The notes beneath the pieces are model-generated. The model saw only the letters and a list, made by a program, of their open reading frames with translations, did no database searches and had not been told where the DNA came from. The translations under genes were made by a program, and so were the position numbers. This document shows, one piece after another, positions 12,301 through 24,300 of a stretch of DNA of 64,000 bases. Source of the DNA: Rhea pennata. Lineage: Eukaryota; Chordata; Aves; Rheiformes; Rheidae. Each line of letters starts with the position of its first letter. Position 1 is the first letter of the stretch. The stretch covers positions 32,098,993-32,162,992 of the forward strand of contig NC_084668.1 in assembly GCF_028389875.1 (NCBI RefSeq), written 5' to 3'.

Positions 12301-15300
12301 TGGCCTGCAGAAGCCACAGTTTTAGTGGCAAAGAAAATTTTGTTAGATCTGATATGTGGTATTGTCAGTGCAGATAGATTTCTTGAGACTTTTGCCTGCT
12401 AAAATGTAGAATTCACTGAACAAGTTACAATCTTCCCCCCCGTTTTTCGCTCTTCCCCCCTGCACTTAATCAAAAATGAACAGACTTTCAGAAGCGTAAC
12501 GAAAGTTGGATCCTACAACAAAGTGTCAAGATGCTGATGATTTTAAAATAAAAATTTGCTAGCTTTTGTTACAGTTGGCAAAATGTGTATTTTGATAGAG
12601 AATGAAGCCAGGAAAAGAAATGGAAGTGCCTGAAACATTTAGGCCAAACCTTAGCCTTAACCTTAAAAAAAAGAAAAAAAAGAAAAAAAAGAAAAGAAAA
12701 GAAAAAAAAAACAGCTTGAGGGCCCAAACAGTTAAATGTTTGTAAAACAGAGCTTTATAGTGAAAATCGTTGAATAGGAATAGCTGTTTGCCCTCTCTGT
12801 ATCATTGTAATGTATTGCTTTCTACAATGGCAATGGTCATTTAAGGTTTAACTAGCTTTATGGATAGTACAGTGCATGAATCTTGATTAGTTTAATAATT
12901 CTATGTAACTATGTAACAGAAATACATTTCTATCTTTCAGTATGTTGCTGTGATATTTTTGAAAAGAGTCAAGTCCTAAAATTTGTAGCCACTGACAGTT
13001 CCCATCTTTGGGACTGTGAACCATATGAACTGTGATATTGGAGTTAAGCAGTTTTTTAGTGTTCTTTTGAAGTTGAGAGTTTGAAGGAGAGAAAGCAAAA
13101 AAAATAGAAAAGAAAAAGAAAACCAACCCACTATATTTTAATTTTAAGCCTTAGTGATTTAAAGTAGATGGGAAAAAGATGTTATTAGGGTGAGATACTG
13201 GTTCCAAGAGGCTGTTTCTTTTTGCGCCTGGGATCTATTTCTTACGTAATTCTTCCTTTTTATGTCGTATAGAAATTTGGGCATCTTTGCTAGTTAATGG
13301 CATTACATTAAGTGTACTTTATTCCATTACCACTTTTTCTTCTAATGACGACAATGCAGAGGTCCTCAGAAAAAATAAATGCTGTTTTTATTGCTACCAA
13401 TTGCTTTCAGCTCTTTACTTATTCTAGTGTTTTATTTTTAAGGTTCCTCTGTCAAAGTCTGAGCCTTATTTATTTATCAAAACTGAAAATGTATGTTTCA
13501 AAACAGATGTAGAGTATTGCCTAACCATGTATAGTATTTCTAACGAAGAGGGAGAAATATTTATTTATTCCAGTTAAGTTTTACATCAGTCTCATTTAAA
13601 AACAAATGTTAAATAAAAATTAGTGCCTTGAGAGCTCTTGTAAGTTGGAAAAGTATGCAAGATCATTTTGCTCCAGCATGAAATATTTTGCTTTTTACAT
13701 TACATTAATGGGCTGAAGAAGTAAGCCTGTAACTTAGAATTAGGAATAATTGCTGGGCTGTCTCATTCTCTTAGCTGATTGTCTCCTAATCTCTTTCAGT
13801 ATACTGCACTGTGAACAAGCCTGTATAAGTTTTGCCCTGTACTTGAGTACTGGCTTCTTGTTTTTCAGCATCTTTTGAATGAAAAAATGCGCAGCTTAGG
13901 TTAAAGAAAAGTCATCTTAAGAGAAAGTAGAATGTCATTAATCAGTCTTAATGATTTTCCAAGTATTGTTCTGATAACCTTTCTATATTCATTTCTTCCC
14001 ACAGCCTGGTTTTGTGGTATCATCTCTATCACCGTCATTAGCCTGCTTTCCTTGCTAGGTGTGATCTTGATTCCCATCATTAACCAATGGTGCTTCAAAT
14101 TTCTTCTAACTTTCTTGGTAGCTCTGGCTGTAGGAACAATGAGTGGAGACGCACTACTCCATCTGTTGCCACACGTAAGTATTCCTTAGCTCCTACTCTA
14201 ATTTAAGGATATAAAATTTACAAACAGCTGTTGGATAAATGTCAATATATAGACATGCATTGATGCAGATGAAGATTGACTTAACTGAGGGACATTCTGA
14301 AATAGTATTTGAGACTTTTGGTTAATAACGGAGTAAATGTGCTTTTCTAAAGAAATATAAGTGTATATTCATTGTTACTTAAAATAATTTGAGAAAGATT
14401 GAATCAACTGAGGAGACCAAAAAAGAGCATTCTAAATTTAGCAGGTGTAACTATCCCTTACCTACTGATGCTTGTATATCAGTACCACCTAAAAGTTTTT
14501 CAGGGGGATTCAGCTTCCTGATTACTAGCTTTTTTTGAGCTAGAACTCTGCTTTGTTTTGTTTGTAAACTATTCATTTTATTTGTTTGAATTTACATGTT
14601 TGGAGAAATTAGTTTTTCACATATTTAATCAAGAAATTGTCTAAGTTCCAGGGAAGGTAAGTTGTTTTTAATTTTTGTCAGTATGCTGAAATTCTTACAG
14701 AGAGGAAGAAGGGTAAATGTTTTCTTCATGTAAATTTTAACATAAATTTGAAAGGGGAGATTGGAACCTCTGTATTTCAGATCAGAGTTAATGGCTGTAA
14801 TTGACTGTAATAGTTAGAGTTCATGAATTTGATTGCCAGTGGGAATTTGATGTTTCTGGGTGCTAGTCTCATCTTTTCTAGCATAATGACAGAAAGAGAT
14901 CGAAGCTTAATTTTTTTTTCTCCTCCCCTTCTCCTCCTTCCCAAATTACCCTGATAATTTCTCTGGTAAAATGCATTTGTATAAAAAGCATCTTTTTAAA
15001 TATTTTTGGTAGTACTATTCTGGCAAGGTTATGTTTTTTGTCATCCAAGCCTGGAGTAATTTCAGTCTACTTGAGAGTATCAGGTCACACAGTGTTACTG
15101 TTTTCTCTCCTGATAGTCACATGGAGGGCACAACCACAGTCACCATCATGGGCAAGGTCACATTCATGAACACAAGCGTTCTCATCGACATGCTCATGGA
15201 CATGGAATAGGGACTGAAGGCTTTCTAGAAGAAAATGATCCAGTGTTGAAAGGTCTTGTTGCACTTGGAGGCATTTATGTTTTGTTCATCATTGAACATT

Positions 15301-18300
15301 GTATAAGAATGTACAAGCATTACAATAAACAAAAGGTAAGCAGTAAAACTACCTGCTATTTAAAAAACACGATAGCTGAACTTAACTAAAAGTAAATAAG
15401 TTTTCTGTATGATGATTTGTTATTTTGTAAGCATTAACAAGTGCTGCTAATTCGTGTTCCGTTTGATTTCACGTGAGGGGGTGATGGGTGATAAAAGCGG
15501 GGGGAGTCATACCTGCTAATGAAGTAATTTGTGAAGACAGTTGAAATCTGATGGGGTGAAGTCAGGTCACTTTAGTCAGCTATATTTGGAGGTAGACTTA
15601 GGTAGATGAGATTTTAGCTCTTTCACCAGAAAGCACTGAGCTTTTTGGAAAAATTATAGATGGAAATATGTAAGAAACAACTAGTAATAGGAACCAGACA
15701 ACTGTCAATTTACAAAAAACTTAACTATATACTATTAGCTAGCATTACTAGTATAACAGAGGTATTCAGTTTTCCGCCATGGGAAAATACCGAGACTTGC
15801 AGACCTCCCACTTTCTACAAATTTCCGATCAAATTGTTACTTGTTTCCCTGAAAAGGATTGAATTTTTTTTGAGTAGGGCTACGCTGTATTCATGCCAAT
15901 GGTATAAAAGGAGAGCATCTGAGAGGGAGTATGATAGTAGGTAGGAATTCAAGCCACTGAAAACACCGATTCATTAAACAATCATTCTGAATAACTGTTT
16001 AGCATCTGTTTGTCTCCACCACGTGATTTTTGAGGAAACAATTTTGACAAATCTAAAACCATTTGTCACAAGAAGAGTGAGAAAAGATTTCAGGTTTTCT
16101 AGTTTCACATCAGAGTTTCTGACTTCAGCAGGGCAGTAGGAAAAGATTTTCAGTGTTGGAGGATGTACTTAGGTCTTCTGATACAGATAAAAACTGTTAT
16201 ATTGGACATATTTTCTCTAAGATTAATGAATTAATTGAATCCCATAGACTGCTTTGGCGAATCTGTGATCTCTATTGCCTGCGCTGCAGACAAGGAAGTA
16301 GCAAGCTTTTCTCTGAAGAAAAATGTGAGGAAATTACAGGAGTATAAAATTCACTAAGAATGAACAAAATAGAAGACCTGTTCTTGCTGCATGTTTGCTT
16401 TCCTAAACAAAATAGGCAAATATAATAAGTCGGTATACATGTCATAAAGTTACTTGTTATAAAGTCCATGTCTTAAGTTCTCTGTTAATTGAGTTTTTGT
16501 GTGTGCATGTGTGTGTACATATGTTAGATACCTAAGAATATTCAGTGAGATAGATCTGACTGATGAGCCTTACGAAGGTTGACCTGTACTTGCTGAACAC
16601 ATTTAAAGAGAATAACTTTATTTTTAAGAGATTTGTCACAACATTTCAGTTTATCTTTTTTGTCAGTACCACCTTACAGACTAAATGTTAACTTTGTTTC
16701 CTGTTGCAGAGTAAGCAGAAATGGTGCAAGAAAAAACAGACTGAAGAATCACCAATTGGAAGGAAACTTTCAGATCACAAATTAAATAACAGACCAGATG
16801 CTGACTGGCTTCAGCTCAAACCCCTTGCAGGTAAACATTTATTTTCAGAATTCTCTGAGTACAAGATTCAGAAAAATTGTGGCATATAACCTCTTTCACA
16901 GTTGTGCTGCTACTATGCAAATCATTGTTATTAAGATTTACTAGGCTTTACTAGAACTTGAAATGCAATTTGATGTAAAACAGTAGTAATTGAAATAGAG
17001 CAAAGAAACACTTTCAGCTGTGTTTGAGTGGTACATACATTTTAAATGTTTTCATTTTCTTTATTGGGTGATGAGAGAAGTTTTGCTTCAAATGACATAG
17101 AGTACTCTTCTTATGTAACTGGTTCTCTAACACTGTTCCTCTGAAAGTGTACTCAGCCGAACAGTAAATAATTCATATTAAAGGTTATGGAAACCTGTGT
17201 TGAATATAAATTTTGAACTGCAGTGCCACTGCCACTGATCTGAATGGCTATTCCATTTCTCATTAAACAGCCTCTAAATGATGTTAGAAAGCCGGTTGCT
17301 AGATAAACAGTTTGTCTACTGAATAGATACTCTGTGCCTGTTTTTCTTAATTCTAGTTAGCATTTGTATATTTTTTTTACTCTGAAGTATTTTTGATTAA
17401 TTATTTTGATACAACAACTTCATTGTCCAGAACTGTTTTTTTTTTCCACAACTCTCTGTTTCCTGGGGGCATAGATTGGCAATTTTATTTATTAATACTT
17501 CAGAAATATCAGTAGACTGAAAATTCATACTGGTTTGCCTTCTGCATTGTTTCATCTTGTATTTCTTTGCAAAAAGGGCTTTAATATGTTAGCAGAATAA
17601 TGAGCTACATTAGAGAATTTCATGGTGTGACACAAGTATATGACACAGCAATATATGTAGTACAGAAACTTTAAAGATCTTTCATATTCAGTTGCAGATC
17701 CTAGTGTGTTCCAGTGAAGGTTTACTAGTGATTTGTATGAGCATGTACATGGAATAACTAGTTTGCTTAGCAGTTTGGATTCCATCTGCAGCATGAGACA
17801 TGTTATTATAGTCTTGGCAACTTTTCTTTTTTTCTTTCCCCCCTCCTCCCCCCTCAGTGTTGTACTGTAAATTTTGCAAGCAGCAAAGTAACAGGTACAA
17901 ACCTAGGTCAGGCTAAAACTGACTGTGTGTACTGAGCTGTTGCCTTGTAATGGAGACTTGAGTGCTGTGTATGCAAATCATTAAAAAATAATGCAATGAG
18001 AGAGATCTTTCTTTTTTGGCTGAATGTTAACAACAGTTTTTAGATTGGGTTATGCTAAAATACTTTATATTTCTGCTTTTGAAAAGCAGTTAAAATCTTA
18101 GCTCAATTATATACTAGTTGCTGGTAGTATTTTTTAAAAAACTTAATGCACTATCTTTCAACTAACTTCAACGTAGGAGCAGATGACTCAGTTTTATCCG
18201 AAGATCGACTTAATGAAACTGAACTAACTGATTTAGATGGCCAGCTGGAATCTCCTCCCAAAAACTTCTTGTCTGTAGAAGAGGAAAACAACGTGCACCG

Positions 18301-21300
18301 TTCTCACAATGATGTCTCACACGCTGCTCAAGAGCATGATCTCCATGATTCAGAGTATGACAGCCATGGCGAAGATAAAATAATAGCTAGGAAACACAGT
18401 CACCACTGGCATCACAAACATTCCCATCATTCCCATGGCCACTGTCACTCTGGAAAAGACCTAAAAGATACTGGGATAGCTAATATTGCTTGGATGGTAA
18501 TTATGGGAGATGGCATTCACAACTTTAGTGATGGCTTAGCAATAGGTAAGAAAAAGCAGTAGGTATTTCTGAACACTTTCTTATTACCTTGCATAATTTC
18601 AGTAATGCTGTACTTACCAGTGATCACAGTTAAGGCTGCAAGTTAGTTCCTGTGGATGCTTAAACAAGGCATTCTTTAACCTTCTTCAGAACAGGAATAA
18701 AAAAAGCGTCAGCTATAGTAGTTATCCCTTTGCTAATATTCTATGACTATTTCCACCAAGATTATTGTATTGATGTTAGCAATAGTAGCAATTTTTGCCA
18801 AATAGATAGAGGTACAGACAAGACTACTCGTAAATTATGGAATACCAGCAATATATATTTGTTGTTTGGGTCTAAGTATTTGCCTTTGAATAATAAATAG
18901 TAAGTTACTTTTTCTCTTATTTATAATAATATTTATTTATTATATCATTTCTATTAATTATTAAGATACATTATTTATAAATAATAAATGTACTAGGATA
19001 ATAATAAATAATATGTCAGGATATATGTCAGGAATAATTGTTGGGTTTTCAAAATTAAAAAAAGTAGTACTTAAGATAACATAATTTCTGTTTGAGCAAA
19101 GTTTTTTTTGGTTTATTGTCATTTTAGATTGATTTCTGACTAAATGTAGAGGAAATTGAACTACCAGAGAAATTGGAATCCTTACAGATTTGATTATTAT
19201 TACATCATCTGATGTAATGATATATCTCTGATTCACAAAAATCTCTATATGTCAGTTGAACTGCAAAGCATATTAATTTGAATAGATGTCATAGGAATAA
19301 AAATGGTAGGGGAAGTACTAAAGTGCATATATTTGAATTTTTTAGTAAGGTAGATAGTTATAGAGTATACAGGGCCCCAAACTACTGGTAGAAGGAACAG
19401 ATTTACCTATTTTGAAGGATGAGAGGTAAGCTACTTCTTAGGGCCTTGAAGTTGCCTACAATACCTCTGCTTTCTCCAGTTAATTTCCTAAAAATATAAA
19501 TTCCCTAAAAATTAACTTTCTGCTTCATTTTTGCTGTTGAATAGGTAAGTCATTTAAACAGTGGCTTATAAAGCCAAGAGAACCCTTACACCATCTGTTG
19601 AGAGCTTCAGTGTAAAACTCTTGTTTCTGAATATTCATGTCTTGAGCCCAAACAACTGATGTTATAAGTGAAAATACAGATTTTAGAAAAGCATTTATTC
19701 ATCACTTGAGTATATCATGTTGGGGAATGCATGCTTTTCTGAAGAAAAGTTAAATATCCTCTCTGTCTTAAAAATGTGCCACCTTTTTCCACTTAATACC
19801 AGTTTTCTCGTATCAGAGTTACTTAAATATGAACTTAAAATTGATTGAATTTAATTGGCGTACACATAAGTTACTTAAAGAGATTTATGTTTTTTTCCTC
19901 ATTATCTTCCAAGTTAGTTTTATTAATGTAGCTGGTGTGCACTCTAGAAATAAGCATCAAAACAACAGAGAGCTTATGAGCTAAATATTAATTTGAATTT
20001 CCAGTATGGAAGGAAAAGAACTGGACTGTTGCACTTGTGCACACTTACTAGGCCGATGTACTTGAGTTCTTCAAGATGTAAAAGTGGTGCTGTTATTAGA
20101 GAACATTAGCTTGTTGCCTGTATATCTGTGTTTTCTCCTCAACTGTGTTCTCCTTTCTCAAGATTTGCCTTACAGATGAACTGAGTAATAAAGTATTCAC
20201 TGGTAATGCACATCCAGGAGACTTACGGTATTTTCAGTTTATATATGAGCAGAACACACACATGATGAAACAACATTAGAGCGTGCATTCTAACAAAAAG
20301 GTGTAATCTCAGGAAGTTTGTTGATTAAATTTACTGACTTGAAAATAGTAAAATAAAAATTTGAATCTTATTTTTCTAGGAGCAGCTTTTAGTGCTGGAC
20401 TGACAGGAGGAATTAGTACATCTATAGCAGTATTTTGTCATGAGCTTCCTCATGAATTAGGTAACTAATTACATAAACTTGATCTCTTTGTCTGTATAAA
20501 ATATGTACCTAAAAGCTATTGTGATGTTCTTTCCAATAAGACTGGTACAATGCAGATCCTACTGGGGTGATCAGAATTTTAAACAGTAACAGAACAATAT
20601 TGTTTTTCAGTGTATATAACAAAAATGTTAATACAGGATTATTTTAGCAAGAATCTAGCTATATGAATTTTGTGAAGCTTTCAGGACGGGTCTTTTAAAT
20701 GTTCTTAGGAACATACAATTGCATTTTAGTCTTAAGCCTCTGCATTTTATGTACAGAGTTTCACAATAGTCTGTGTGGGATTGTCTTTAAAAGGTTGCAT
20801 ATGCTATGGCAGGCTACAAAAAGTTAAATTAATAAGCAGAACATTTTCTGGAGCTCTTGAGAAGATGCTTTGGTACCACACAGTCACTAAATACAGGAGG
20901 TATCAGTGATTATTTACATAAAGTCTGTAGGCGTTCTCATTCGCCCCATTGATTCCTCCCCCTGTTTTGAAGTATTTCTTCTTGAAGATTCAACTGTGAT
21001 GAAAACTGTTGTCATCCTATGGGCCATAAGGCACATCACATGAAATTAGTGCAGTATCAAAGTAGTGAGAGAACCACTAGGAAGAGAAGACTCCTTTTGC
21101 CAGTGACCTGGAATTGTGCCAGATCAAACTATATGTGGTCAAAATTTGCTTACCTGCTGAGTCACTATCCCTGAATGTTCAAAGGTAAGGTAAAATAACT
21201 ACTTCAAAATCCCTTAGAGATAATGAATGAAAATCATTTTATGTAGGCAGATACTAAGTACAAGGTAAGTAATGGGAACAAATGGGACGTAATAAAGGAA

Positions 21301-24300
21301 GTGTTCGTGGTTGGACGGTGGTGCTGTACAGGAGTTAGAGATAAGTGAAACTGCTGGAGTATATAGAGGATTGTAATATATTTTGCTGTGCTGATTATTT
21401 TCTAGTTTAGCATGATTAAATTAACCTTGTGTAAGAGGTGAGTAGGAGCTCACTGTATATACTTCTGATTTTGGTTGAGCATTTCAGATTGAGCAGTTAA
21501 CTTCTAGTATTACCTGGCATGAGAATATTGTATTTATTTACCCTGGTGGCTTGATGTCATCTTTCACTCCGTATATTCACGGAGGAGAGTAGAACTATTG
21601 GAGTTGGTTAACAAGATGAAAGTTTAGGTCTCTATAGAACATCTACCTCTATCAGTAGTTTTAGTAACAATGGCCTGAATTCAAAATAACACAGGTTAAC
21701 TTGACATGTCTCAAACCAACCAACTGTGATTCAGCATGAGTGTAAAATCTCTCCTTCTGAATGTAACTGTTCCTTTTCATAGTACTGTATTTTTCAAATC
21801 CATTTGCATTTTCTCTGGGCAGTAACGCCTCCATGAAACTCTTCTAGAATTAGTAAAATGTATATGTAGATAAGAGGAGTCTTCACAGGTACTGATCGAG
21901 ACTAAACATGAATTTTTATGTGCCATGAACAACTTCTGTGGAGTCAAGGCAAGTCTGTATGCACAGGGTGTTCTCTGGAAAGATCACATCTGGATTTCTC
22001 CATCTGCCTTTTCCAGTTAAGCCCTGTTGCCTTTCTGTCAATCAGCCTGATGAATAGACATCTTTAAATCATATCTTTATCAAGGTCATGCTGCACATAA
22101 ATATAGTTAGAAGACTAAAGAACTGTCATATCTTGTTGCCCTTTCTCACTTTCAGCCTGTGTAGCACATTATATTTTGCCAGTGTGTTGGACTGGTGAGA
22201 CAGTAAATGTATCTATTAACATATCTACTTGTTCCCTTAAGGAACATTGATACTAAACCACTGTGTTTTGTCCCCATTTTAGGTGATTTTGCTGTGCTGC
22301 TTAAAGCAGGTATGACAGTCAAGCAAGCCATTGTGTACAACCTCCTGTCTGCCATGATGGCTTACATAGGGATGCTGATAGGCACGGCTGTGGGACAGTA
22401 TGCCAATAACATCACCTTGTGGATCTTTGCAGTCACTGCAGGCATGTTCCTCTATGTGGCATTGGTTGATATGGTAAGATTATAATGATACTACGTTATT
22501 TCTGTATTTCATGAATAAAGCCTAGGACTTGACATTGCACCTACTGTGGAATTTTTTGTTGTTGTTATGATACAAAATGAAATATCTGTAGACAGTAAAT
22601 GACTGTTCCTGTTCTGTGCCTTTTTAAAAGGTTGCAAATATTTTGAGAGATGTAGCAAAGTTTATAGTTGCTTGCCTGTCTGGATTTCCTGCTATGGAAG
22701 CCTGTCCATAACTTTTATTAAAATACAAAAATTTAAGTGAGCTGGGACAGATAATCACATTTCCCACTAATAAACATAAGATGATAGTCTGTTTTGTGGA
22801 TGGGACATCAGATGCCACGGTTCAATCCACTAAGAATTGTTCTCCAGTAAAATTTAATTTACATATATTCAGTCCTAGAAAGCTTAGTTTTAACCTTTAG
22901 AAAGAGCAGTTGATAAAACATTGCTTTTGTGGTGATAAGATTTTAAAAAATTACATGGTGGAGTACATGCTGCTGCTTCAAGGAGTTAGCTTGTATGTAT
23001 GTTTCATTTAGTGAGTGTACACCATACATCCGTATCCTTCAAGTAGTAATATACTTCTGCACGTGTTATTAGTCCATACTTAATCCTGATTTCTCTTTTA
23101 AAGAGCTTCAGAGTTGCACTTAAATAAACCAGTTTGCTCACTTTTTTTCTTTCCTAGGCCCCAATACAATGATGGTGAGATCAGTTTTTATTTTTTGGGT
23201 ATTGTGTGACATTCTTCCTGCTTAAATATAAAGAAAAGGATACCTCAAAGCCACTTCCGTGGATTGTAAAGACAGATCTCTTATTCTATAAAATTATTAA
23301 CTAGCTGGACCAGAAGTTTTACTTCTAGTTAAAGCTTTAATTCGCAGGTGTTCAGGTGGCTCTTGATGCTTCTCTCAGAAGTATCTGCATTTCTGCAGTC
23401 TGTGGAATGCCTCTCTGGAGTTCCATCGCTACATTTACAAAATGCTCTTTCCTGGTACCTACATCTAAAGCAAAGGCAAGCTTTATGATAGCTGTAATTT
23501 CTCTACTCAAACAGACTAAATATGATCATTAGATTGATACTTGGATCACCAGGTGTGGCTACATATTTTTTAATACAAAAATACTTACATGTAACTGGAG
23601 TTTAGGCTTTACATGATGATCCACTGGAGACTTTTAAAAAAAAAAAAAAAAAAAAGACTTCATAGTATCTGTAGAGATTTGGAAGTATTTGATATGTGAG
23701 GACCAGTCTGTTTCAGTTCTCAGTTGTGGGTAAAGTGACATATTTTGCTGTTCTGGAGTCTTCTAAACAGTACATTTGCTTCATTTCCAATCTCTTCAGA
23801 GATTTTGTTGCTTATCTGGTAGCTCTGTTGGCGTGCAGTGGCTGCTAGTTCTGCTGACTGACATATGTTCGTGCTCGCTGCCCTATTTTTAAACCAGTTT
23901 TCTTAGCAGTTTCACGTGTGCACACATATTCTCCCTCCCTCTCTCCCAAGTTTCAGAAATTCTTACTGACAGTAATACCCAAGTAGTCAAGGCCCAATGG
24001 TCTGACTCTAAACAAGAGTAAGAAACACCCAGCATGACACACTTGAAAACTAGACTAGGTTTTTGTCTTGGTATTTCCATAATCTGTTTCCTTCTCAAAG
24101 ACCTTGCATTTTTATTATCTGATACTTCCTGATGAACAGAATTTGATTCTTCCCTAGCTTGACAGAGGTCCGCTTAGTTGCAGTTTTCTATCCGTTCTTT
24201 AACCCAGCTCACTGAGAATAGACCTTTTGATGTTCTTGCATTTGATTGTCCTGAAATGTATCTGTTACATCCTTTCTGAAGATAAAGGATTCTCTTCTGC